The notes under the pieces: generated by a model
Database searches by the model: none
The model's input: only the letters and a program-made list of their open reading frames with translations
What the model was told of the DNA's origin: nothing
Program-made: the position numbers and the translations under genes
Assembly: GCA_040217755.1 (NCBI GenBank)
Contig: JBEHWJ010000059.1
Location: forward strand, 1 to 13,211
Source: PHAA01 sp040217755
GTDB taxonomy: Bacteria; Bacillota; Syntrophomonadia; Syntrophomonadales; Syntrophomonadaceae
Length of the DNA: 13,211 nt
Direction of reading: 5' to 3'
Shown here: positions 1 through 7,813 of the stretch, piece after piece
How the letters are laid out: every line of letters begins with the position of its first letter
How positions within the stretch are numbered: the first letter of the stretch is position 1

Positions 1-1046
1 ATAAGCTCCCGGACCGAAACGATCTCCTTACAGCGATACACATTGGCACCGGCGAACTCCAGACCGTGTTTCATATTGCCCTTCTGGGCATTGGTGAGGG
101 CCAGGGCTATGCAATAAGGGCTCTTCTCCAGCTCGCAGGTGGTTATGCAGTGATAGGGGCATTTGAAAGGCTTCTTTTTACCGGCCTCCATATTGTCGAT
201 GAACTCGTTGCGGAGGGCCCGCCCCGGCATCCCTACCGGGCTCTTTATAATCACTACATCCTCCGGGTGGGCATGAAGGTAGGCTTCTTTAAATTTAAGC
301 GAAGCATCGCATTCATGAGTGGTGACGAACCGGGTCGCCATCTGCACCCCTTCCGCGCCCAATTGCATGAACTTGAAAATGTCGGCACCGGTGAATATGC
401 CTCCGGCGGCAATTACCGGGATGTGCTTCTGGTTTTTTTCACTTATCGGCTGGATAGCCTGGATTACCTCGGGCACCAGTTTTTCCAGGGCGAATTGAGG
501 CTGGTCCAGTTGTTCAGGTTTGAAACCCAGGTGACCACCAGCTTTGGGACCCTCTACCACAAACGCATCGGGCAGATAATTATAGCGCTCCAACCAACGT
601 TTGCAGATCAATACCGCTGCCCGTCCGGAAGAGACGATCGGGACCAGTTTGGTCTTGTGCGTCTTCTGAAGAAATTGGGGCAGATTAAGGGGGAGACCGG
701 CCCCGGAGAAGATTACATCGATACCCTCCTCCAGCGACGTAGTGACCATGTCCGCGAAATTCGACAGGGCCACCATGATATTGACCCCCAGCAGGCCATT
801 GGTCTTGGCCCGGGCCTTCTGGATTTCCATTCTCATGCGGCGTTTGCTGGCCTCTACATAATTGGAGAAACCGTCCGGTTCCAGCATGCCTATGCCCGCC
901 GCGGCGATGACTCCTATCCCGCCCTCCTGGGCAACGGCGGCGGCCAGACCCGACAAGGAAACCCCGACACCCATACCACCCTGGATGATGGGGACCCTGG
1001 CGACCAGATCGCCAATATGTAGTTCTTTCAAATGTTTCACCTGCAT
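1..1046 (-). CDS. Nitronate monooxygenase / FabK-like flavin oxidoreductase (partial, 3' end outside window)
   Basis: The reverse strand reads open from position 1046 to the left edge (348 codons, no stop seen), so the C-terminus is missing. The protein starts MQVKHLKELHIGDL and shows the FMN-binding TIM-barrel features of the nitronate monooxygenase/FabK family: PIIQGGMGVG near residues 20-29, GVNIMVAL, the VVEGPKAGGHLGF segment with the likely catalytic His172, AAGGIFTGADI, and GVQMATRFV. A C-terminal cysteine set follows at residues 296, 300, 304 and 312 (CX3CX3CX7C), which I recall from clostridial members of this family. An ATG lies at 1052, but the purine-rich AGAAGGGG directly abuts it and sits 6 nt before the ATG at 1046, so 1046 is chosen. 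It is transcribed divergently from the fatty acid operon, which carries its own true FabK. Oxidation of alkyl nitronates or an enoyl-reductase-like role are both possible; the substrate cannot be read from sequence. Confidence 0.88.
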   Translation of the reverse strand, partial: MQVKHLKELHIGDLVARVPIIQGGMGVGVSLSGLAAAVAQEGGIGVIAAAGIGMLEPDGFSNYVEASKRRMRMEIQKARAKTNGLLGVNIMVALSNFADMVTTSLEEGIDVIFSGAGLPLNLPQFLQKTHKTKLVPIVSSGRAAVLICKRWLERYNYLPDAFVVEGPKAGGHLGFKPEQLDQPQFALEKLVPEVIQAIQPISEKNQKHIPVIAAGGIFTGADIFKFMQLGAEGVQMATRFVTTHECDASLKFKEAYLHAHPEDVVIIKSPVGMPGRALRNEFIDNMEAGKKKPFKCPYHCITTCELEKSPYCIALALTNAQKGNMKHGLEFAGANVYRCKEIVSVREL

Positions 1047-1178
1047 ACTCATCCCCTTCTGGTGTTAATTCTGACGATTATAGGCGAAACTGTCCTTACA
1101 GCTTGCCTGGGACTAAAAATCTGGAGGAATGACTTGCGGCTCGCCCGCCCACCAATCGTTACAATGTAGGACCTATGA

Positions 1179-1184
1179 ATTATA
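1179..1184 (-). promoter_or_regulatory. Candidate extended -10 element for the minus-strand flavin oxidoreductase gene
   Basis: On the reverse strand the bases read TGGTATAAT, a perfect TATAAT preceded by the extended -10 TG. No good -35 box lies 16-18 nt upstream. A second perfect TATAAT on the same strand at 1077-1082 would give a leader of about 25 nt but also lacks a clear -35 box, so which of the two is used is unsettled. Confidence 0.35.
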
Positions 1185-1240
1185 CCATAACCAAGCCTCA
1201 ATAATCAGATGCTGGCGCTGCTTTTGTCGGCTCTGCTTTA

Positions 1241-1269
1241 TTGACAACCCTGCATGCTCTGTTTAAACT
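1241..1269 (+). promoter_or_regulatory. Candidate housekeeping promoter of the fatty acid synthesis operon
   Basis: A perfect -35 box TTGACA (1241-1246) is followed after 17 nt by TAAACT (1264-1269), which matches the -10 consensus at 4 of 6 positions. Transcription would start near 1276, leaving a leader of about 80 nt before fabH. A short inverted repeat, GTAT-N4-ATAC at 1276-1287, falls on the predicted start point, where a repressor site would be expected. Confidence 0.5.
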
Positions 1270-1358
1270 TATCCTGTATTACTATACCGAAGCATCCGAG
1301 ACTATCAATAGCTTATCTCGTCCGTCGATGAAAATGCATAGAAAGGTTAAATGCGTCT

Positions 1359-2345
1359 ATGAAAGCAACTATCTTGGGCCTGGGATATTACTTGCCGGAT
1401 AAGGTACTGACCAACCAAGACCTGGAGAAGATGGTAGACACCAGCGATACTTGGATAGTAGAGAGGAGCGGGATAAGGGAACGCCATATCCTGGCTCCGG
1501 ACGAACCTTGCTCCTTGATGGCTGTCGAGGCAGCCCGTCGGGCTCTGCAGGACGCCAACCTGGACGCGGCGGAGCTGGATATGATAATAGTCGGCACAGT
1601 TTCCGGAGACATGCTATTTCCAGCTACGGCCTGCCTCCTGCAAGCCGAATTGGGTGCGGTCAACGCGGCGGCCTTCGACCTGGGGGCTGGCTGCACCGGT
1701 TTCATCTATGCCCTGGCGGTAGCGGAGAAATTCCTGCTGGCATCGGCAATGAGTCACATCCTGGTAGTAGGAGCGGAGGCAGTATCCAAGGTTCTGGACT
1801 ATACCGACCGCAGTACCTGCGTTCTCTTTGGGGATGGCGCTGGGGCAGTCGTGATGGGCAAGGCTGATGGCGATTACGGTATCATAACCTCCTACCTGGG
1901 GGCGGATGGCAGGGGAGCCAAGGACCTCTATATGCCCGCCGGCGGCTCGGCCATACCGGCTACAGCGGAGAGTGTCGCCCAAAGACTCCATTATCTGCGT
2001 ATGAACGGTACCGAGATCTTCAAATTTGCCACCAAAGCTATGCCCGAAATCAGTGACAAACTCGTCAATCAAGCCGGACTGAGTTACCGGGATATCGACC
2101 TGTTTATTCCTCACCAGGCCAACCTCAGAATAATCCAACTGGCCGCCAAGCGGATGCAGATACCTATGGAAAAAGTGCTTATTAACCTGGATAGATGCGG
2201 CAATACCTCGGCGGGTTCCATTCCGGTGGCCCTGGCCGAGGCCTACGAACAAGGCCGGCTGAAAAAAGGGGACATCATTCTTATGGTGGCCTTTGGCGCC
2301 GGCCTGACCTTCGGTGGAGCTATCTTACGTTGGGGGAGGGATTAG
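1359..2345 (+). CDS. fabH: Beta-ketoacyl-ACP synthase III (FabH)
   Basis: FabH starts each fatty acid chain by condensing an acyl-CoA primer (acetyl-CoA or a branched equivalent) with malonyl-ACP in the cytoplasm. The 328-residue length is normal. The Cys-His-Asn triad is intact: Cys112 in GAGCTGF, His252 in PHQANLRI and Asn282 in CGNTSAG. The primer preference cannot be told from these motifs. It is the first gene of the operon and its TAG stop directly abuts the fabK start. The ribosome binding site is less ideal than elsewhere in the operon: GAAAGG (1341-1346) is 12 nt from this ATG but only 4 nt from an out-of-frame ATG at 1351, whose three-codon reading frame (M-R-L-stop) ends overlapping the fabH start. 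Translational coupling through that mini-frame is possible but unproven. Confidence 0.97.
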   Translation: MKATILGLGYYLPDKVLTNQDLEKMVDTSDTWIVERSGIRERHILAPDEPCSLMAVEAARRALQDANLDAAELDMIIVGTVSGDMLFPATACLLQAELGAVNAAAFDLGAGCTGFIYALAVAEKFLLASAMSHILVVGAEAVSKVLDYTDRSTCVLFGDGAGAVVMGKADGDYGIITSYLGADGRGAKDLYMPAGGSAIPATAESVAQRLHYLRMNGTEIFKFATKAMPEISDKLVNQAGLSYRDIDLFIPHQANLRIIQLAAKRMQIPMEKVLINLDRCGNTSAGSIPVALAEAYEQGRLKKGDIILMVAFGAGLTFGGAILRWGRD

Positions 2346-3293
2346 ATGCGGATACATACCAGTATTTGTGACCTGTTCAACATTCAACACCCGGTGATTC
2401 AAGGGGGTATGGCCTGGATCGCCGGGGGGCGGCTGGCGGCAGCGGTCTCTGAAGCTGGGGGCATGGGGACTATAGGCTGCGGCAATGCGCCGGCCGACTG
2501 GCTCAAACGACAGATAGATGTTGCCCGGGGCATCACTTCACGCAATTTCGCGGTCAATCTGGTGATGACCTCACCCTTCCTGCAAGAGAATCTGGAGTTG
2601 ATCGCCCGGGAGAAGATTCCGGTAGTGGCTACCGGAGGGGGCAATCCCGGTCCATATATGGCCGGTTTGAAAGAAGCCGGCATCAAGGTCATGCCGGTGG
2701 TAGCATCGGTGGCTCTGGCCAAACGCCTGGAGAGGCTGGGAGCCGATGCCTTTGTGGTCGAGGGGGCGGAGTCAGGCGGACACGTAGGCGAGATGACCAC
2801 CATGTGTATCGTTCCCATGGTGGCCGATGAGGTAAATGTTCCCATAGTGGCAGCCGGCGGGATCGCTGATGGACGCGGGCTGGTGGCTGCCCTGGCGCTG
2901 GGCGCCCAGGGGGCCCAGATGGGTACCCGCTTCATCTGCGCCCAGGAAACAGACGTACACCCTAATTATCAGGAGAAGGTCATCAAGACCCGGGACCGCT
3001 CCACCGTGGTTTGCGGAGAGACCACCGGTCACCCGGTTCGTGCCATACAGAATCCTTTTACCCACGAGTACCTCAAAGCCGAGAAATCAGGCGCCGATGC
3101 CGCAGCCCTGCAGAAGATGGGGACCGGGCGGTATCCGCTGGCGGCAGTCGAGGGTGACATGATCAATGGCAGTATCCTGTGCGGACAGATCGTAGGCCTG
3201 GTTAAACAGGTCCAGCCAGCCGCCCGGATAGTGGAGGAAGTAATGAGCGAGGCAGTGGCCTTGCTGCAGAAACTGGGAGGTTTGCCGTGTTAA
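2346..3293 (+). CDS. fabK: Enoyl-ACP reductase II, FMN-dependent (FabK)
   Basis: FabK performs the last reduction of each elongation cycle, trans-2-enoyl-ACP to acyl-ACP, using NAD(P)H and FMN. It replaces the short-chain-type reductase FabI in many Firmicutes. The 315-residue TIM-barrel protein shows HPVIQGGMAWI (residues 15-25), a GGGNPGPY flavin/substrate loop (97-104), the GAESGGHVGEMTT segment with catalytic His146, phosphate-binding AAGGIADGRG (169-178), and GAQMGTRF (189-196). It lacks the C-terminal cysteine cluster of the divergent relative at 1-1046. A GGAGGG motif 5 nt before the ATG supports the start. Its 3' end overlaps fabD by 7 nt. Placement inside the fab operon favours the FabK role over nitronate monooxygenase activity. 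Confidence 0.95.
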   Translation: MRIHTSICDLFNIQHPVIQGGMAWIAGGRLAAAVSEAGGMGTIGCGNAPADWLKRQIDVARGITSRNFAVNLVMTSPFLQENLELIAREKIPVVATGGGNPGPYMAGLKEAGIKVMPVVASVALAKRLERLGADAFVVEGAESGGHVGEMTTMCIVPMVADEVNVPIVAAGGIADGRGLVAALALGAQGAQMGTRFICAQETDVHPNYQEKVIKTRDRSTVVCGETTGHPVRAIQNPFTHEYLKAEKSGADAAALQKMGTGRYPLAAVEGDMINGSILCGQIVGLVKQVQPAARIVEEVMSEAVALLQKLGGLPC

Positions 3294-4210
3294 AACTGGC
3301 TTTGGTATTTCCGGGGCAGGGAGCCCAGTATGTAGGTATGGGGCAGGAATTGGCCGCTGCTTATGGGGCCGCCGGGGAGATATTTACCCGGGCCGACCAG
3401 ATATGCGGTTATGGTTTGAGCAACTTATGCTTCGAAGGACCCCAGGAGATGCTCAATCAAACCAGGTATGCCCAACCAGCCTTGCTGGTCACCGGACTGG
3501 CCTGCCTGGCCGCGGCTCGTGCCAACGACTTGTCAGCCGTCTGCATGAGTGGTTTGAGCCTGGGCGAGTACACCGCCCTGGTCGGAGCCGGGGCTTTGAC
3601 GCTGGAGAAGGCTTTGCCGCTGGTCATGCGCAGGGCGGAGCTGATGCAGGACGCGGTGCCGTTGGGCCAGGGGGCCATGGCAGCTATAATAGGATTAGAT
3701 AATGCCACAGTGGAAGAAGTATGCCGCGACCAGGCCGGCATCGTTACGGTGGCCAACTATAATTGTCCCGGACAGTTGGTTATCTCGGGGGAAAAGGCGG
3801 CGGTGGAAGCGGCTGCCGCCCGGCTGAAGGAAAAGGGCGCCAAAACCATGATGCTGGCCGTCAGCGTTCCTTCCCACAGTCCTTTGATGAAGCAGTGTGC
3901 TGAAGAATTTGCCCGGGTCATAGCCAGGGTCGAGTTTAGCGAACCTGAGATCCCGGTTATATCGAATGTCACCGCCGCGCCCTGTGGCGCCGCCGATATC
4001 CCCGGGTTGTTGGTGCAGCAGTTGTACTCGCCGGTTCGCTGGGAGCAAAGCGTTCGCGGCATGATGACCATGGCTGACTATTTTGTTGAAGTCGGGCCCG
4101 GCTCTAGCCTGTCGGGATTGATCAAGAAGATCGACAAGAGCCGGGTTTTAGGTCAGGTTGATGATATCCGCAGCCTGAATAAATTGGTGGAGAAGGTGAA
4201 ATCTATATGA
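3287..4210 (+). CDS. fabD: Malonyl-CoA:ACP transacylase (FabD)
   Basis: FabD moves the malonyl group from malonyl-CoA to the phosphopantetheine arm of acyl carrier protein, supplying the extender unit for FabH and FabF. The 307-residue protein shows FPGQGAQYVGMG (residues 8-19), the nucleophile elbow GLSLGEY with Ser91, Arg115/Arg116 in the malonyl-carboxylate-binding helix, His197 in VPSHSPL as the catalytic partner, and EVGPGSSLSGL near the C-terminus. The elbow reads GLSLG rather than the common GHSLG; I believe this variant also occurs in clostridial FabD. The start is GTG with GGGAGG 6 nt upstream, lying inside the end of fabK. Its stop overlaps the fabG start as ATGA. Confidence 0.96.
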   Translation: MLKLALVFPGQGAQYVGMGQELAAAYGAAGEIFTRADQICGYGLSNLCFEGPQEMLNQTRYAQPALLVTGLACLAAARANDLSAVCMSGLSLGEYTALVGAGALTLEKALPLVMRRAELMQDAVPLGQGAMAAIIGLDNATVEEVCRDQAGIVTVANYNCPGQLVISGEKAAVEAAAARLKEKGAKTMMLAVSVPSHSPLMKQCAEEFARVIARVEFSEPEIPVISNVTAAPCGAADIPGLLVQQLYSPVRWEQSVRGMMTMADYFVEVGPGSSLSGLIKKIDKSRVLGQVDDIRSLNKLVEKVKSI

Positions 4211-4959
4211 GTAAACCCGTGGCCCTGATAACCGGGAGTTCCCGGGGTATCGGCAGGGCGATAGCCATCGAACTAGGCAAAAATTTCAAGGTAGCAGTCA
4301 ATTATTATGATAAAATCGAGGCGGAGGCCAACCGCGCCCAAGCCCAGGAGGTGCTGGACATCATCCGGCAGGCGGGGGGCGAGGGTACGGTATTGGGTGC
4401 CGATGTGTCGGAGCCGGCCAGTGCTGCGCAATTGGTAGAAGCGACCGCAGCCAGTCTGGGCGGCCTAGATGTTCTGGTGAACAATGCCGGCATCAACAAA
4501 GACCAGCTTATGGTGCGCATGACCGACGCCCAATGGCATGATGTGATCGACACCAATTTATCATCCGCTTTCTATTGCTCCCGGGCCGCCTTGAAGTATA
4601 TGATGAAAAAAAGGCAAGGCCGTATTATTAATATCTCTTCGGTAGTGGGTATGGCAGGCAATGCCGGGCAAGCCCACTATGCCGCGTCCAAGGCCGGCCT
4701 GCTGGGCTTTACCTACTCGGTGGCCAAAGAATACGGACCCCGGGGTATTACTGCCAATGCAATCGCTCCTGGATATATAGTGAGCGATATGACCAGTAAA
4801 CTGCCGGCCGAGATCACTGCCAGGATGGTTGAACAGATTCCGCTGGGCAGAATGGGGACCCCCGAAGATATTGCGGCCCTGGTGGCATTTCTGGCCTCTC
4901 CCGCGGCCGCCTATATAAATGGGCAGGTAATCCGTGTCGATGGCGGAATGTCAATCTAG
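4207..4959 (+). CDS. fabG: 3-oxoacyl-ACP reductase (FabG)
   Basis: FabG reduces beta-ketoacyl-ACP to (R)-3-hydroxyacyl-ACP with NADPH. It is a classical short-chain dehydrogenase/reductase of normal length (250 residues). The cofactor motif TGSSRGIG spans residues 9-16, NNAG is at 92-95, and the catalytic set is Asn117, Ser145, Tyr158 and Lys162 (YAASK). The C-terminal INGQVIRVDGGMSI is typical of the family. The ATG overlaps the fabD stop by 4 nt, with GGAGAAGGTGA upstream as ribosome binding site, so the two genes are probably translationally coupled. FabG-like proteins are common and some act elsewhere, but the position between fabD and acpP makes the fatty acid role secure. Confidence 0.96.
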   Translation: MSKPVALITGSSRGIGRAIAIELGKNFKVAVNYYDKIEAEANRAQAQEVLDIIRQAGGEGTVLGADVSEPASAAQLVEATAASLGGLDVLVNNAGINKDQLMVRMTDAQWHDVIDTNLSSAFYCSRAALKYMMKKRQGRIINISSVVGMAGNAGQAHYAASKAGLLGFTYSVAKEYGPRGITANAIAPGYIVSDMTSKLPAEITARMVEQIPLGRMGTPEDIAALVAFLASPAAAYINGQVIRVDGGMSI

Positions 4960-4989
4960 ATAAACACAAATATTTTAGGAGGTATAGGC

Positions 4990-5223
4990 ATGTCAGTATT
5001 TGAAACCGTAAAGAAGATCATCGTGGAAGTAAAAGGTATCGATGAGGACCAGATTCAGTTGGAGTCACGTTTTGAAGAAGACCTGGAAGCCGATTCCCTC
5101 GACGTGGTAGAGATGATCATGATGCTGGAAGAAGAATATGAATTCGAGATCCCGGAAGATGTTGCGGAGAAACTGAAAACTGTCAAGCACGTTGTAGATT
5201 ACATCGAACAGAACCGGCCTTAA
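4990..5223 (+). CDS. acpP: Acyl carrier protein
   Basis: This small acidic protein (77 residues) carries the growing acyl chain as a thioester on 4'-phosphopantetheine. The attachment motif EADSLDVVE places the modified serine at residue 36, the usual position. The rest is acidic and helical (MMLEEEYEFEIPEDVAEKL), as expected of the four-helix fold. A strong AGGAGG lies 8 nt before the ATG within the 30-nt gap after fabG, consistent with the high expression ACP needs. A holo-ACP synthase gene is not in the window. Confidence 0.97.
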   Translation: MSVFETVKKIIVEVKGIDEDQIQLESRFEEDLEADSLDVVEMIMMLEEEYEFEIPEDVAEKLKTVKHVVDYIEQNRP

Positions 5224-5252
5224 TTGTATTTGCGAATGGGGTGAAAAACTTG

Positions 5253-6488
5253 GTGCCACACAGAGTTGTGATTACAGGCATGGGGACTGTAAATCCGGTC
5301 GCCCATGATCTGGAGGGATTCTGGAGCAAGTTGCTGGCCGGGCAAACCGGGGTCGGTCTCATCGACCGGTTTGACGCCAGCGATTATCCTACCAAAATAG
5401 CTGCTCAAGTCAAGGATTTCAATGCCCAGGATTATATGCCGAGGACCGAAGCCAGACGCATGGATCCGTTTATCCAATATGCCTGTGCCGGTGCACGGAT
5501 TGCCACCGAAGATGCCGGGCTTAATCTTGACCGAGCTGAAGCAGATAGGGTTGGGGTTCTGATCGGTTCCGGCATTGGCGGGATAGAGATATTCGAGAAA
5601 CAATGCCTGGTGCTGCAGAAACGCGGGGTTGCGGGTATCAATCCCTTCTTTATTCCCATGCTGATACCCAATATGGCTTCCGGCCATGTCTCCATAATGT
5701 TCGGAGCCCGGGGACCCAGTGGATGTTCGGTCACCGCCTGCGCCACTGCTACCTCTTCGATCGGCGATGCCTTCCGGATAATACAGCACGGGGATGCAGA
5801 TGTAATGATCGCCGGGGGGACCGAGGCACCGATCACTCCGCTGAGCATAGCCGGATTTTGTGCCATGAAAGCCCTCTCCACCCGCAATGACGAGCCTGAA
5901 AAAGCCTGCCGCCCGTTCGACCTGGACCGGGATGGCTTCGTTATGGGCGAGGGTTCGGGAGTTTTGATACTGGAGGAACTGGGGCATGCCCTGGAGCGCG
6001 GAGCCAAAATATATGCGGAAATAATCGGGTTCGGCAGCAGTTCCGACGCCTATCATATAGTCCAGCCGGATCCGGACGGGGATGGCGGTGCGCGGGCATT
6101 GGCGGCGGCGTTGCTGGAGGCAGGTATAGCGCCGGGACAGCTTGATTACATGAATGCTCACGGCACCGGCACCTATTTCAATGATATGGTGGAGACCAAA
6201 GCTCTTAAACGGGTATTGGGAGATGCCCGGGACAACCTGGCCATCACTTCCACCAAGTCGGCCACCGGGCATATGCTGGGGGCGGCAGGGGCGGTCGAAT
6301 TGATCGTCACGGTATTGACCCTGCAAAACAATCTGATCGCTCCCAATATAAACCTCGACACCCCGGACCCCGACTGTGATCTGGATTTTGTCCGCGGTGA
6401 GGCGCGGTCCAAACAGATTATTTATGCTGCTTCCGAGTCACTGGGCTTTGGTGGGCATAATGCCGTGTTGGTGATCAAGAAGTACTGA
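5253..6488 (+). CDS. fabF: Beta-ketoacyl-ACP synthase II (FabF)
   Basis: FabF elongates the acyl chain by decarboxylative condensation of acyl-ACP with malonyl-ACP. From the GTG at 5253 the protein is 411 residues and begins (M)PHRVVITGMG, the usual FabF N-terminus. Catalytic residues then fall at Cys163 (VTACATA), His303 (NAHGTGT), Lys335 and His340 (TKSATGH), matching the Escherichia coli FabF numbering as I know it. This numbering, and GGGGTGA 8 nt upstream, is why 5253 is preferred over the in-frame GTG at 5241 (4 residues longer, poorly placed ribosome site) or the TTG at 5250. It follows acpP after a short gap and precedes fabZ by 16 nt. No FabB-type synthase or FabA is present, so unsaturated fatty acid synthesis is not explained by this cluster. 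Confidence 0.95.
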   Translation: MPHRVVITGMGTVNPVAHDLEGFWSKLLAGQTGVGLIDRFDASDYPTKIAAQVKDFNAQDYMPRTEARRMDPFIQYACAGARIATEDAGLNLDRAEADRVGVLIGSGIGGIEIFEKQCLVLQKRGVAGINPFFIPMLIPNMASGHVSIMFGARGPSGCSVTACATATSSIGDAFRIIQHGDADVMIAGGTEAPITPLSIAGFCAMKALSTRNDEPEKACRPFDLDRDGFVMGEGSGVLILEELGHALERGAKIYAEIIGFGSSSDAYHIVQPDPDGDGGARALAAALLEAGIAPGQLDYMNAHGTGTYFNDMVETKALKRVLGDARDNLAITSTKSATGHMLGAAGAVELIVTVLTLQNNLIAPNINLDTPDPDCDLDFVRGEARSKQIIYAASESLGFGGHNAVLVIKKY

Positions 6489-6504
6489 TAACAGGGAGTT
6501 ATAT

Positions 6505-6954
6505 ATGGATATTAACGAGATACTGGGTGTGCTGCCGCACCGTTACCCGTTTCTTCTAGTGGACAGGATCGTCGAACTGGAACCGGGTATCAAAGCGGTG
6601 GGGATAAAAAATGTCACCATCAACGAACCCCATTTTGCCGGCCATTTCCCGGGCCGGCCAATTATGCCGGGGGTGCTTCTGATCGAAGCCATGGCCCAGG
6701 TCGGGGCGTGTGCCCTGTTCAGCCAGGGAAAGTATCAGGGCCAATTGGGTTTCCTGGCCGGGGTCGACAAGATGCGCTTCAAAAGGCAGGTCATCCCCGG
6801 TGATACCCTGGTAATCACCTGCCAGGGGCTCAAGTTGAAGGCCAACTTCGGATGGTTCCAGGGCGAGGTCAAAGCCCATGACGAACTGGTCTGCCGCGGC
6901 GAGATAATGTTTGGGATCGAGAAGCCGGCCAGGAAGGATGATGCCGGTGTTTAA
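6505..6954 (+). CDS. fabZ: 3-hydroxyacyl-ACP dehydratase (FabZ)
   Basis: FabZ dehydrates (R)-3-hydroxyacyl-ACP to trans-2-enoyl-ACP, the substrate of FabK. The 149-residue hotdog-fold protein has LPHRYPFLLVDRI (residues 10-22) and the active-site segment HFAGHFPGRPIMPGVLLIEAMAQ, with catalytic His47 and Glu61 spaced 14 residues apart as usual in FabZ. The start codon is preceded by CAGGGAG at a workable distance. Its 3' end overlaps accD by 14 nt if accD begins at 6941. FabZ lacks the isomerase function of FabA as a rule; nothing here suggests otherwise. Confidence 0.96.
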   Translation: MDINEILGVLPHRYPFLLVDRIVELEPGIKAVGIKNVTINEPHFAGHFPGRPIMPGVLLIEAMAQVGACALFSQGKYQGQLGFLAGVDKMRFKRQVIPGDTLVITCQGLKLKANFGWFQGEVKAHDELVCRGEIMFGIEKPARKDDAGV

Positions 6955-7813
6955 ACCTACTTTTAAAACCAAAAAGGCTTATATCGACCTGTCGGGGATA
7001 AATAAATCGCCGCTCAGCCTGGATTCCCGGGAGGGAAATTTCCCTTGCCCGGCGTGTTCGGCTTGGATTTCCGAGGCGGAAATAATCAAAAACAACGATT
7101 TCTGCCCCCGTTGCTCCCACCATTTTGTGGTGACCGCCCGGGAGCGAATATATTCTCTATGTGACGAAGACACCTTCGAGGAATGGGACCTCAACCTGGC
7201 TTCCTGCAATCCCCTGGATTTTCCCGATTATGATGCCAAACTTGATAAAGCCCGGGAGGAGACCCGCCTGCCTGAGGCCGTTATAACCGGCAAGGCCTTT
7301 ATCGGAGGCATGGAGTGTGTGGTCGGGGTGATGGAACCGCGTTTCATGATGGGCAGCATGGGCTCAGTGGTGGGGGAGAAGATATGCCGGGCGATAGAAG
7401 GCGCCCTTGAGCGCTCCCTGCCCCTGATATTATCATGCTGCTCCGGTGGCGCGCGCATGCAGGAAGGCATGCTGTCATTGATGCAGATGGCCAAGACCAG
7501 TGCGGCGATAGGACGGCTGCACCAGGCGGGACTGCTGTATATAGCTATTTTGACCCATCCTACCACCGGCGGGGTTACGGCCAGTTTTGCTTCCCTGGCC
7601 GATATAATCATCGGCGAACCGGGAGCCTTGATCGGGTTTACCGGTCCCCGGGTGATCGAGCAGACCACCGGCCAGAAACTGCCGGCTGGATTTCAGCGTT
7701 CCGAATACCTGCTGCAGCATGGCATGTTGGATATCATCTATCCGCGCCTGGAGATGCGGTCCTTGCTTATCCGCTTGCTGACCGCCCATCAAGGAGGAAG
7801 GAATGGCCAATAA
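6941..7813 (+). CDS. accD: Acetyl-CoA carboxylase carboxyltransferase subunit beta (AccD)
   Basis: AccD pairs with AccA to transfer the carboxyl group from carboxybiotin to acetyl-CoA, forming malonyl-CoA. From the ATG at 6941 it is 290 residues. A four-cysteine zinc ribbon lies at Cys36, Cys39, Cys55 and Cys58 (CPAC and CPRC), followed by VTARERI and the crotonase-fold carboxyltransferase core with SGGARMQEGMLSLMQM, HPTTGGVTASFA and GEPGALIGFTGPRVIEQT. The reading frame extends to a TTG at 6911, but AGGAAGG at 6931-6937 points to the ATG codons at 6938 or 6941; a GTG at 6947 is also possible. It overlaps fabZ upstream and accA downstream, so translation of the three is probably coupled. Confidence 0.95.
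   Translation: MPVFKPTFKTKKAYIDLSGINKSPLSLDSREGNFPCPACSAWISEAEIIKNNDFCPRCSHHFVVTARERIYSLCDEDTFEEWDLNLASCNPLDFPDYDAKLDKAREETRLPEAVITGKAFIGGMECVVGVMEPRFMMGSMGSVVGEKICRAIEGALERSLPLILSCCSGGARMQEGMLSLMQMAKTSAAIGRLHQAGLLYIAILTHPTTGGVTASFASLADIIIGEPGALIGFTGPRVIEQTTGQKLPAGFQRSEYLLQHGMLDIIYPRLEMRSLLIRLLTAHQGGRNGQ

Larger units (their letters stand above)
1047..1358. other. Divergent intergenic region between the flavin oxidoreductase gene and fabH
   Basis: About 310 bases without a convincing gene. It holds candidate promoters facing both ways (listed separately), a GTAT-N4-ATAC inverted repeat at 1276-1287 just after the fabH -10 box, and a weak 5-bp hairpin CGAGA/TCTCG (1297-1301 with 1316-1320) in the predicted fabH leader. 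I see no convincing riboswitch, T-box or tRNA, and no clear match to the FapR operator known from Bacillus fatty acid genes. Confidence 0.6.

Noticed and set aside
66..1022. Plus-strand open frame of 318 codons opposite the flavin oxidoreductase gene
   Set aside because: It mirrors a minus-strand gene with clear flavin-binding motifs, has no recognisable domain, and its composition looks like an antisense shadow.
1053..1358. Possible riboswitch or T-box upstream of fabH
   Set aside because: No conserved T-box sequence, no long structured leader and no terminator hairpin with a T-run were found; only a weak 5-bp stem is present.
1328..1402. 24-codon frame overlapping the start of fabH
   Set aside because: No ribosome binding site before its ATG, and the protein shows no pattern; chance overlap is more likely.
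1614..2252. Minus-strand open frame of 212 codons across fabH
   Set aside because: Antisense shadow of fabH with no family motif.
5220..6326. Minus-strand open frame of 368 codons across fabF
   Set aside because: Long, but fully antisense to fabF with its intact catalytic residues. It has no domain signature or credible ribosome binding site that I can see; such frames are common opposite GC-rich genes.
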